From contig CAJNOJ010000175.1 in the NCBI GenBank assembly GCA_905250025.1, forward strand, positions 62,001-126,000: 64,000 bases of DNA. Direction: 5' to 3'. The translations under genes and the position numbers were made by a program. A model generated the notes under the pieces. That model made no database searches. It was not told the origin of the DNA and worked only from the letters and a program-made list of their open reading frames with translations. Shown here piece by piece: positions 53,319-64,000 of the stretch. Source of the stretch: Adineta ricciae. Its lineage: Eukaryota > Rotifera > Eurotatoria > Adinetida > Adinetidae. Each line of letters opens with the position of its first letter. Positions within the stretch are counted from its first letter, which is position 1.

Positions 53319-54381
53319 CAGCATATCTTGCAATATATAATATACTATCACATTTTTGTCTAGAACTACCTATTGAAATAAAATGAATCCATTCCTATTA
53401 TTTATATTATAATCTTTTCAAGAAATATTTTGACAGACACATTTTCCTTTAATATGTCAATTGTGAGTAACAGGCACGTTATCCTGGATGAACAAATAAG
53501 GATTTAACATTTTTATGTGCCCCATTGGATTTGTCCTATAGTCTTGCCAACCCTTTTTAATGCAAACATGTTATTTTTCACTTTCTACCACGTATAATGA
53601 CATAAATAACATTACTTTTTTTCTGTTCGGTAGAAAAGCAAAGCTAACTTTGCACCATTGACATCAAAATATAAGAAAAATAGTTTTGAGAACTCCGAAC
53701 ATTTCAGTACGTCCTCCGAGTGCGTTCTCTGTCCTCTTTCTTCTCTCAATGGCTGTTCTTTGAATGAAAAAAAGTGCACTGTCAACTGAAAACGAGAGAA
53801 AAACACATCCTTTTTCTGCAGATTTTAATTGATACACACGGAAACAACTCATAATTAGCAGAAAAAACGTTCTAGATTTGTGATAATTTCCAGATTAGTA
53901 AGACGATCCATGTACGATACTCAGGAGATTCTCTTACAACGCATCTTCAACATTGCCAAAGCAAACTTGAAAAATTCTAGTGCTTTTTCTTTGTCAAATC
54001 ACCCTTTTTCCAACGCTCGACAAATGTTGTGTGAAGAAACGTGCGACATTGACTGAATTTTCTTCTTTTTTTGTCGTTAGACAAATAGTCTCAGTCATAG
54101 TAACCTTCTAATCGATAAACATACTCTGTGAGAACTGCTTTTTTCATGTGACTAAATCGCTATTTTACCTTTTGAAAAATCTGATTTGTCGCCGTCGTTA
54201 TATAACGATGTCATCAAAACGAGTACATATGGCGAAAACAAGCATGAGTGAACCAGAGTAGAGAAAGGAAAAAAAATACCATAGGTTGTGTAATCAACAA
54301 AAACATTCTCATCAAAAATAGAAAGAAGGAAGTTTTTTTTTTTCATTTACTCAGAATTTTCTTTTAGGAGAGCGTCGAGTG
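53319..54381. other. Intergenic, no gene recognised
   Basis: About 1.06 kb. Minus-strand frames at 53612-53852 look like chance. It ends in TTTTCTTTTAG at 54367, an acceptor 14 nt before the ABCA ATG, so the right edge is probably intron or outron. Confidence 0.4.
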
Positions 54382-57300
54382 ATGATGGAATCGCAACCTA
54401 ATCGTCCACGTCGTAATGGATGTCTGAAGTTCTTGGGCGAGTATCGAGCTTTGCTCGTTAAAATGCTTATTCTAACCAAACGCAAACGTGGTCAAACGAT
54501 AGCAGAATTTCTACTTGCTTACGTTTTTGTTGGTCTTTTACTTGGCATGCGTTATTTACTCGACCGAAGTTATTACAGTCCCATGCAATTTCCACCATTT
54601 CGTCCGTTTGATCAAATGACAATGAATAGTACTTTAGCCAATACGACATATTACTATCCATGTATGCTCTCATGCGAAAAATATGCACTTAATCGCTGTT
54701 TTTTTTTCTAGCAAATCTGTGCACACAAACGATTGTGACGAATGCGATCACTAATCTTGCAGCGAATGTGCCAGGTTTTCCTAATAACGGTATGACGATT
54801 GAAATTAGTAAACTGCAAGCGTTTTCTCATTGTTGATAACTTTTCAGTGCAAGTTATTCCGAATTCGTCTATTTCATCACTATCGAATTCGACACTGGGA
54901 ACCATATATGCATACATTTATTTTACAAATATCGATCCACTTTGTTCGAGTGCGAGTGCCATGCCTGATCAAGTGGCTTATACTCTACGGATGCAAGAGT
55001 ATGATTTTGACTGAGCCCGAAGTCGCCGTTTTCATTGAATTGTTTAATAAATAGAAATGGTTTGCGATACTATCGTCCGCAGTTGGTCAGACCACCTATG
55101 AAAGACTTCTTGTGGAAACGTGCACCTGAAGATTATTGTCAAGGTATTCACTGGAATATTGAAAGATAGATACGTGCAGTTCTTCATTTGTAGATAATAC
55201 AACAACGCTGAATTATACGACTCAGTTTTTGGGAATCCAGTATTTTGTTGATCTGTCAATAATTCAATACATAACAGGCGCCAATCCGGATCAGTCAAGC
55301 GTAAGTGGCATTATTTGGCGGAGTGACAATGAATGGAAGTGTCGTGTTTAGGTCTACCTGAACCATTTTGGTTGTCCGGCGGTCTATCTAGACCAACTTC
55401 ATGCTGGTTTTAGTTTCTTCGTTCCATTATTTTACTCAATTATATATTTGGTTACGTTTATTCTCAATCTCGGTTATATCGTCGAGGAACGAGCCAATAA
55501 AACGAAGGTAAACTTGTTGTATTTTATGATCATAAATCTCTTCATTAATTCACATTTGCTTTTTATTGTTTTGACGAAAAAAGAGTGATAAATTGAAGAT
55601 TGAATTATAACCCGTTTTTAATCTAGGAATACCTTCGGATATTTGGTCTTCGCACTTGGGTGAATAATCTGGTATGGATCACCCGATCCATGAGCATCTA
55701 TTTTGTATTAACTGGTGTTGCGACTGGTTTGAGCATGATCGTCTTTGGTAGTACGGGTACTCGGGCGACTAGTGTAACGCGAGCTGTGTTCAATTTTACA
55801 CATTGGACACTATTATGGACAATTCTATTCGTATATTCGATCGAAGTTTCGACTTTCGCAGTCTTTTTCGGCCAACTTTTCAAAAGAGGTAAGATCGTCA
55901 CTATTTCACCGAAAATAAACGTTCTCTTGTAGCGCTTTTGGCAAAACTACTGGGTGTTGTACTTTGGATCATTACCTTCATCGATTTTTATGGCACTGCA
56001 CCTGCTGCTGTTCGCTATATTCTTTGTTTATTTCCGAACGCTGGCCTTCTGTTTTGTATCCAAGTACTTCAACAATTCGAACGTCGCAGTAGTAAGTTAT
56101 TCGATGTAGAAAGTCACGAGTTACATAATTTTTTAGGTGGAATGGCCACCTTCGAACATCTCTACGTGAATATATTTGATTATCCATTGTATATTGGCGT
56201 GTGTTTACTTTTGATGTTAATCTATTCCGTGATTTACATGTTTCTTGCTGTCTATGTCGAACGATTGAACCCCGGCGAATTTGGCGTTTCTCAACCATGG
56301 AATTATTGGTTAAAAAAATCCTACTGGACGTCATCGTCAAGTGTTCGACCGACCGACGCTATGAATAACATGGATCCGATAGATAATCATGCAGTAAACG
56401 GAAATCATTGGATTGAAATGAATCAGGTTGAGAAAAAGAAAAGTCCAGCTATGACAATTGATCATTTGAATAAGGTAAGAAGGCAAAATGATCGACTGAA
56501 ATTATACAACGACTTTTTCGTGCTAGAAATTTGGAAAATTTCAAGCTGTTTCGAATCTGACTTTGGAATTCTTCGCAGGAGAAGTTTGTACATTGTTAGG
56601 ACATAATGGTGCTGGAAAAACAACAACAACATTTATTCTTGTTGGTATGTTACCATGATTCTATTTGAGAGAAGTGTAGGAATGACGAATATACATTTGT
56701 TAAGGAATGTTGGAGCCGACGTCGGGTCGTGTAACGATTCAAGGATTCGATAATCAATCTCAGATAGAAGAAGTTCGACATCATCTTGGCTTTTGTCCAC
56801 AATATGGTAACGAAATCATCGATATTGAATTTTCCTTCACTAATTGTTGCTATAGATATTCTTTACAATGAATTATCAGTTGAGGAACATTTGGAATTAA
56901 TTGCTAAGGTGAAAAATGATTATAGTATATCAGTCGAAGAATATATGACGTTTTCTCATTTTTAGATGCGTCATATGGATAAAGAAGTAATGAAAGAATC
57001 TATTGAAACTATTCTTCAATTAATTGGCTTGACAAATGATCGTGGTACACTTTCAAAAGATCTCTCTGGCGGTATGAAACGTCGACTATCGATCGGAATT
57101 TCACTCATTAATGATCCAAAAGTTTGTCAAAAGAGAATTCAGAGAATTATCCTTTGTATGAAATCTATTCTTATTAGGTTATTATTCTCGATGAGCCAAC
57201 AAGTGGAATTGACCCGTACAATCGTCGACTCATTTGGACCATCATCAGAAAATTGAAATTAACTGGCAAATGTGTTTTATTAACCACGCATTTTCTCGAA

Positions 57301-60300
57301 GAAGCTGATGTTCTATCAGATCGAATTGCGATCATGAGTCGTGGTCGACTTCAAGCCAATGGTACACCAGATTTTCTCAAACAACAAACAGGTTTGAAAA
57401 GCGACTCATTTCAGTATAATAAAACGCTGAATCACTTTAGAATTTGAGTATCGACTGTTAATGGACAAACAAGATAGCTGTTCAAGTGAACGTATAACAC
57501 AATTCCTCCGAGAATACGTCGCTAACGTTGTACTGGAACGTGAATCAGCTGCCGAACTCGTTTATGGAATCAAGCGTGGCGAATCGAAACAAATCGAACG
57601 CTTAATAACAGGACTTGAGCAACAAAAACAAACTATTGGAATCAATTCGTACGGATTATCTATGACAACTATTGAAGATGTGTTTCTCCGGTAATAGATG
57701 GCGAAGGCTTTTGTTAAAATACTCGAATAATATTTGTTCGTCATTTTTAGATTAGTTCTCGAAGAAGAAGAACAAGAACATGGTATAGTCAAAACAACGT
57801 TAGACGATCAAGGTAAATTCAATGCACTTTTTCACATAATCATTCCAATCATTATCGCTTATTCTAGTCTTTCGTAAACAATACGAACGCGTTAGCGGTT
57901 TCGGTCTATTCTGTACCCGTGCCCGAGCACTACTAGTCAAACGTTGGCATGTATCTCGTCGGCAAGTTAGTTTACTCTTAGGCTTCTTTCTACTCCCTCT
58001 CCTGATCGAAATTCTCACTGTTGCTGCCGTGCCAACACCACAAGAAATTCAATCCACACTAATGAGCAATGAACGTATTCCCGATGCTCAAGTGACACTC
58101 GAACCATCGATCTACAATCCTCAAACGATCGTTGCATATGCAAATAATGATAATAATCTCGTTCGCACACGTTTGATCAACTATCTCACAAGTACAGGTG
58201 CATCCGTCGATGAAATCACTACGGATACTGTGCTTAGTTATGTTAGAAATCGATATTACCAGTCGGAAGATATATTTATCAATAAATATCAAACAAGTTA
58301 TGCTGCATATAACAACGGATCATCGGGATCACCAATATTACGGATGAATTCTTACTTTTCAACAGTCAGTTATCACACAATGGCTGTAAGTTTAGGTGTT
58401 GCTGCAACGAATCTCTTTCAATTCTATGCTAATTCGACAAATAAAAGTATTATTACTACCAATCAGCCGATCATTACACCAACAAGAGGCGCATCCTATA
58501 TTGCCGAAGTTCTTTCCGTTCTCTACTGCTTCGAAGCATTTCCAATTTCATTATTTAGTTTTCTAAATGCAATTGTAGCCACTATATTCATCGGTGTTCT
58601 TCTCCTACAACTAGTCACTGAACGTTTGAATAATTCCAAAGATCTTCAGCTGTTAACTAATTTAACTAAGCGAACATATTGGCTTTCGAATTGGCTCTTC
58701 GATTTTTGTATATGTCTGATACTGATTGCATTATTAACTGTGATTGTTGAGGTATACGACACGGAAGCTGTTGATTTTGCATTTAATTTCTTTTTGTATA
58801 GATCGGTGCTCAAGCTAATCCAAAAAGTGATGCTGAAGTTCGTGTTTTTCGACAATCAGCGGCGATGGGCATGTTTTTCTTCATGTGGTTTATGTACGTT
58901 CTCGCATCTTTACCATTCGTTTACGTTTTTTCGTTTATTCCCAAAACGTCCATTATGGCTTTCACAAATTTCTTCATTATCAATGTGATCGTGTGTGTCG
59001 TTGACGCAGTAGCGAGTTCAGTTGCAGTGTTTACTAAAAATGACAATCCGGCGGCAGGTCCAACGAGAACAGTAACAGTTATAACAAACATTCGGTGGAT
59101 TTTTGCGGTTTTATTACCATCGATCAATTTGAAACACGCAATTTCCAATATTCTTCTACATTCCAATAATGATTGTATAGCCGTATCAAATGCGATGGTA
59201 GGCACAACGTTAGCGATCAATGAACCGTGGCTATCGAGACAGAGACCTGGTGTTGGTTCCGAATTTATTATATTTATCGTTCAAATATTGTTTTGGTGGA
59301 TTATATTGATGATAGTAGAAAATCGTCTACGGATACGACAAGCTTGGCAACGCTGTTGCTGTTCAGATGAACCATATTCATCGGATGATTGGAATGACTC
59401 GGTATGAGAAAAATTGCTATAGGTAATTAGAATACGGAGGTATGTGTTTGTGTATCTAGCATTTGGATGAGGATGTTCGACGAGAACGGCAATTACTTCA
59501 ACAGGAGAATGAAACAACAAAAGCGTCGGTTATTCTTGTTCGTGATCTAGTCAAACGATTTCAGAAGAAACGAGGAAAATCAAAAAATAAACAAGATTAT
59601 TTCGCGGTGAATCATGTCAATTTTCATGTGAAACAACGTGCCTGCTTTGGTCTGTTAGGTAGGAAAAGACTATCAATGTGTGCTTGTATTTGTGTGGATT
59701 TTGATCGGTTTAGGAGCGAACGGAGCAGGAAAAACAACGACATTTCGAATGTTGGTCAATGATATTAAACCCTCATCGGGAAAGATTATTATTAATGGAA
59801 AAAATATCAATGAAATGGTTGGTATTTTGTTTTTCGATAGGTAAATCAGTCAATTTAATTGTTCTTCGTGTGCTTTCAGCAACGAGATTTGGAAATTGGA
59901 TTCTGCCCACAATTTGATTGGCTTGTGTACGATCTGAGTGTCTTCGAAACATTAGTGCTATTCGCTCGGTAAGATTCGATTCGGTTCATTGCGTGAATAG
60001 AACATTTCTTTTTACAGATTGAAAGGCGTCAAAGGTTCAGAAATCCATGAAATGTGCAAGAATATGATGACGATATTCGGTCTTGAAATGTACGAAAACC
60101 GATTAGTGCAAAAGCTTAGGTAAAAACAAATGAAGTTCATTCAATCACATTGTGTATATCGATTCTAGTGGTGGGAATAAACGAAAAGTCAGTGCTGCTC
60201 TAGCGTTCATGGCTAATCCAGCATTAGTGTTTTTGGATGAACCAACAACAGTATGAGATTACTTGATTGGGAAGAAACTGATTTGTTAGTATGATCATGA

Positions 60301-61070
60301 TTTCATAGGGCTTGGATGCAGCTGCTAAACGAAAATTGTGGAAAGTGATTCGGGCTGCTCGTGATGTTGGTTTGACTATTATCATGACAAGCCATAGGTA
60401 AAAGAAAGAACTGATTTCAACTTGAACACAGATTGTTCGTTTCTTTAGTATGGAAGAATGTGAAGCACTATGTACCAGTAAGTTGCACGGTGGATGGAGA
60501 TTCATATAAATATCTTCTTCCTTTAGAAATTGGTATTATGAAAACTGGTCAATTCATGTGCTTAGGTACTCTACAACATTTACGATATCGTTTTGGCAAC
60601 GGTTACGCTATACAAGTCAAAGTTGCCGGTGATGATATTGAGAAAGTAAAGCAAGACTTATCGGCAAATATTCCCGGTATTGAATATCACGGTAAGAGAA
60701 GAATCTCTCGCAGTAGGTTACATTCTACTTTGTTAATCGTATAAATAGAACAACATAACGAAGTACTCTTTTGTCACATACCGTTTTCGTCTACAACTTC
60801 AAACGGTACGAGTTCTACTCGATCATCATTCAACTTGGGCCGAGTATTTGAACTTTTAAATTCTCGGAAAGAACAAAAGATGATCGAATCGTATTCGGTC
60901 ACTCAGACAACATTAGAGCAGATCTTTGTACAATTAGCTGGTGAGGATGAAGACGCAGAGTCATCGGATCACCCAGTACAGAACCAAGAAGATAGTAAGT
61001 AAAAGATTTCTTTTAAGCAATGGATCTAAAAGATACTTCTTATGAACTAGTCGTCGAGCAGGTTGATTAA
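54382..61070 (+). CDS. ABC transporter, ABCA subfamily (full transporter)
   Basis: Long multi-exon gene with the ABCA layout TMD1-NBD1-TMD2-NBD2, a lipid-type exporter or flippase family. TMD1: first helix [20 protein letters not shown] (54.5 kb), an extracellular loop with N-glycosylation sites, then a helix cluster at 55.4-56.3 kb. NBD1 (56.57-57.4 kb): Walker [13 protein letters not shown]-loop FCPQYD, signature LSGGMKRR, Walker [14 protein letters not shown] and switch [14 protein letters not shown]2: [20 protein letters not shown], a large loop (58.03-58.5 kb) and further helices to 59.3 kb. NBD2 (59.53-60.6 kb): [38 protein letters not shown] and the ABCA-typical [13 protein letters not shown]. 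All catalytic motifs look intact in both halves. The last intron (60995-61050) leads to a short final exon ending VEQVD; if unspliced, the frame stops at once. ABCA subtype and substrate cannot be read. An acceptor lies 14 nt before the ATG. Confidence 0.93.
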
Positions 61071-61412
61071 AAGGTGATTTGAATTGAATATTGTCTATAA
61101 ATGTTTACTTACTGTGTGTATATGAACATTCCTAAAAGTACTTATTCTATTTTAGACTTTCAACCATTGACAACCCGATTGTAATGCGATTAATTTCTTT
61201 TGCTAAGTGCATTTACTTGTTGTGCTTCACTTAAAACATGTTTTTTGTGAAATCGGTGAATATTTTCATTGCTTATTGTGATATACGCTTTCAAAATCGA
61301 AATAAAATGCTTTACTCATGATGTCAGACTAGTTCGTTTAAAAGCCGATAGATTTTGAGAAATCACAATTTATTATACAACAAATGACAAATGTCAAAAT
61401 ACTGTTTGAAAG
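61071..61412. other. Convergent 3' spacer, ABCA / Twinkle
   Basis: About 340 bp holding both 3' UTRs, including AATAAAATGC near 61301-61310 on the plus strand. Nothing else seen. Confidence 0.5.
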
Positions 61413-63931
61413 TTATGAGCATCCCTGAGAGAGAGAAGACGAAAACATTTGTATTTGTTGTTGACCGTCGTCTGATTCATTATGAGAAAGCACTGGACGA
61501 GAAAATGACAAACGCTCTTTGTCGAAACGAAGTGCAAATCGACCGAGTTGTCCATCAAATCGATTTTTAACAATCTAAACATATATTTTCATCATCTACA
61601 TTCGATATCAAGTGATTTACTTGTAAATATTTAACACTTCCACTCGTTGCCGTTGCTAACTTTTTCTGTTGGATAATTAGCAGATTATCGGATTCTTGTG
61701 ATGCTTTAGCCGAACCAAATATCGATGAAACCGACAATTCTTCTTCATCTCCTTCCTAAACATAGAAATACATGTATTGGAAAATATCTCATGGACGTCG
61801 GTTACTTTTCTCGGATGAATAACGACTGTTACGTGACATTTATTATTTGTTGCAAATTTTCTAAAACGATGAATCAACGTGTCCTGTTTAAAAAATCGGT
61901 CATTGTTAGAATAATCCATTCCCATCATGAATTGCAGGTTATCAATAATAACGTGTTGAATATTATGAATAGCAACGGCATTTCCCATTGTCTACGAGAA
62001 TTGGATTCCGGTGAAAACAAACAGGACGAATGGTTCGTTGTTTTGCGTACTTACATTGATCACCTTGTCGATCCTTTCCTCTCCGTGAAATGTCATGAAA
62101 AACATTGGGAGACGAGCAAACTGATCAGCGAATTTATCGAATACATGCAAATTTTTCGATAGATTCAATCTAAAGCGAAATCTAGATCAGACAATTCAGT
62201 ACCTGAGCTTTTCTTACCCAGAATATTGTGTTAACATGACTTTCGCAAGTCGATGGGTTTGAATTTCAAAACTACCAAATAGCGTTGATACCTATCGAGA
62301 AAGATTTGATATAGAGAAACGTCTTCTGTCAAAACCTGCTTTACTCCTTCTGTACACAGATCGAGTGAATATTCACTGAGAAATGTTGTTTTGCCGCAGC
62401 CAGTAGCGCCCGTCAAAACGGTCAATTCACCAGCTCGATGGCCTTTGAGGATCTGTGTCAACATAGGAAATCGTTGCCACTAAACGATAAGAAATATGTG
62501 ACAGAATTCGATCACAAAGCTAGTCCTCAAACTTGTGTTCCAGCAAATCGTGTTCGTTGCAATAGTTCATCACGTATTATATCACGAAAAGTATCGAATT
62601 GTTCGATACATTTATTAATCACAGCGAAACTTTCATTCACAATTGTTTTCAAACTATGGTCACCTTTGAAAGCTACTTGTGCGTTCATTGGGTACCTCGA
62701 AAACAAAACGTAATGAATTTCTCTTTGCTAATCAAAAGTCTATTTACGTGATCATAAAGCATCGATGAGGATTGAGAATACTTGCGAGACGAAAAGCAAA
62801 GGCCTTATCATCCCAATACCAAATATGAATTTTACGAAGATGTTCCAATACCATCATCAACTAATTCATCACACTTCTTACTTCGTTCAGGGAAATAACA
62901 CTATTTCTTTACTTTGATTGAAAGTTTGCCATTCGGTAGAGCAATGGCGACTTTACCAGTCGTTTGAAAGACACACAGAGCATTCCAAATGGAATCTACA
63001 ACCACTATTTCAACATTTCGCGCAGAAAGAACATTGAGACCAAATGGTGTAGGAAGTTTTCTATCACAAAAGCCAATAAAAATTTGAAAACTAAATCAAC
63101 TAAAACCCATACGAAAATGTTGTATCTGAATGTGTAGCAGAATCGAGTGACATAATATTCACTAGCGAACGATCTGTATCATACAATGGTGCAATGAACC
63201 GATCTTGATGGATTCGAATGCCATATCGTTGAAGAGTGGTATACGTAATCGTATGCTCCTTGAAACATGCATTTCTTCAGATAACAAGGGGATAAATCAC
63301 TTTGAACTTACTTCATCGAATCCATATCTTGTCAGAAGTGCTTCAACAAGATCTTTATCTTTCTCTTGAATGACTTGTGATTGTTCCCATATACGTCGGT
63401 CGTCGTCTGATAATTGAGTTGAACCTGTATTCATTTTCGGGCAGGCCGCTCTGAGAACAACAACGAGAATATGATGAACGAATAAAGACTTGTCAGTTCA
63501 CCTTAATTGGGAATTTTCTGATCGGTTCTTAAAATCTTCCCATGTGCCAGTTGCCGAGCATTTCGAACAAGCGAAATCACCTTTGAGCAAAAAGAATTTT
63601 TGAACTAGGATTATCATTTCGTTTCGTTTCTACCTCGTTCTCTGTCGATATGAATTAAACCGGGTATTCGATTTTGTCGAAGTTCTACCTTGGAACTTCG
63701 ACAATATAATGCTTTGATACATGTCCATGATTCATCAAATGGAATTGTATTTTCTCTAAGATATTCTTTAATGGCAATTCCTTGACCAACTAATGGCGGA
63801 CTTGGATCAATCAATGCTTGTTTCGTTGACAATGGAGTGTTGATCGTATTGAATGAATGAAAGAATTGTTGAAGGCATGGGTTGGCAAGTAGAGAACTAC
63901 TCGCCGAACGCAAGATCGCACCAGAGAACAT
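61413..63931 (-). CDS. TWNK: Twinkle, mitochondrial replicative DNA helicase
   Basis: Minus-strand gene for the hexameric 5'-3' helicase of the mitochondrial replisome. The first ATG (63931-63929) opens a serine-rich, weakly basic leader ([20 protein letters not shown]), then [20 protein letters not shown] as in the Twinkle N-terminal domain. The primase-like region includes [20 protein letters not shown] and [20 protein letters not shown]. The RecA-like helicase core follows: [20 protein letters not shown], Walker [29 protein letters not shown], Walker [35 protein letters not shown], then [20 protein letters not shown] and [19 protein letters not shown]. Resolved exons include 62218-62291, 62055-62169, 61806-61991 and a 3' pair ending at a TAA at 61413-61415. 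Introns are about 50-60 bp. All helicase motifs look intact. Confidence 0.95.
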
Positions 63932-64000
63932 CAATCAGTGAAATGTACTGTTTGCCCATACTGATGGTCAGTTGCCACATAGATGGCGTTAGAGTGGATA
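63932..64000. other. Window edge upstream of Twinkle
   Basis: 69 bp upstream of the Twinkle ATG; too short to interpret. Confidence 0.4.

Noticed and set aside
54467-54688. Minus-strand ORF opposite the start of ABCA
   Set aside because: Antisense to the first ABCA transmembrane exon; no independent support.
56980-57120. ABCA considered as two half-transporter genes
   Set aside because: The exon chain stays in phase from TMD1-NBD1 into TMD2-NBD2 without a start or terminator-like gap, and the layout matches a full ABCA protein.
61725-62162. Plus-strand ORF of 145 codons
   Set aside because: Antisense to Twinkle exons carrying the Walker B region; a shadow frame.

Overview
This window reads as a compact, AT-rich, intron-dense animal genome. 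Nearly every gene is cut by GT-AG introns of about 50-60 bp, and intergenic gaps are short. The gene set is plainly metazoan: PEN-2, BPTF/NURF301, BTBD10, otopetrin, SLC4, a TIMP-like protein, Twinkle, SUMO, ABCA and rhodopsin-type GPCRs. This style, together with 3' splice acceptors lying only a few bases upstream of several start codons, best fits a bdelloid rotifer. That assignment is an inference from style and was not confirmed by any search.

Layout. 1-3.1 kb is mostly non-coding and microsatellite-rich. 3.1-8.2 kb (+) is an SLC4 bicarbonate transporter. 8.4-9.4 kb (-) is a BTB/POZ protein. 10.5-13.7 kb (+) is an otopetrin-type proton channel. 14.2-16.3 kb (+) is BTBD10/KCTD20. 16.6-18.3 kb holds decayed coding sequence. 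18.3-19.8 kb (+) is a beta-1,4-galactosyltransferase. 19.8-21.6 kb holds a piggyBac-type MITE beside another decayed coding remnant. 21.6-22.2 kb (+) is a TIMP/NTR-domain protein. Near 23.6 kb is a broken kinase fragment. 24.1-24.6 kb (-) is a five-exon SUMO gene. 25.1-32.4 kb (+) is BPTF/NURF301. 32.8-34.7 kb (+) is CDP-diacylglycerol synthase. 35.8-36.7 kb (-) is a Rab GTPase. 37.6-38.3 kb (-) is DNAJC19/TIM14, and 38.4-38.8 kb (-) is PEN-2. 39.1-40.8 kb (+) is ornithine aminotransferase. 41.1 kb is tRNA-Thr(AGT). 42.1-43.5 kb (+) is a beta-lactamase-fold serine hydrolase. 44.2-45.5 kb (+) is an unrecognised tail-anchored protein with a foldback element in its first exon. 45.5-48.6 kb is repeat-rich. 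48.6-53.3 kb carries three 7TM receptors, two of them near-identical through their cores. 54.4-61.1 kb (+) is a full ABCA transporter. 61.4-63.9 kb (-) is the mitochondrial helicase Twinkle.

How the genes relate. Most neighbours are functionally unrelated housekeeping genes. Three encode predicted mitochondrial proteins (DNAJC19, OAT, Twinkle). Several encode membrane transport or signalling proteins (SLC4, otopetrin, ABCA, GPCRs). PEN-2 and DNAJC19 lie on the same strand 119 bp apart, and DNAJC19 has a splice acceptor 6 nt before its ATG, which suggests an operon-like, trans-spliced pair. PEN-2 and OAT are divergent over a short shared upstream region. I found no CRISPR array, prokaryotic operon or integrated virus. 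The more unusual material is in the 43.4-48.6 kb repeat cluster, the converted GPCR pair, the Rab C-terminus and the splice acceptors at start codons.
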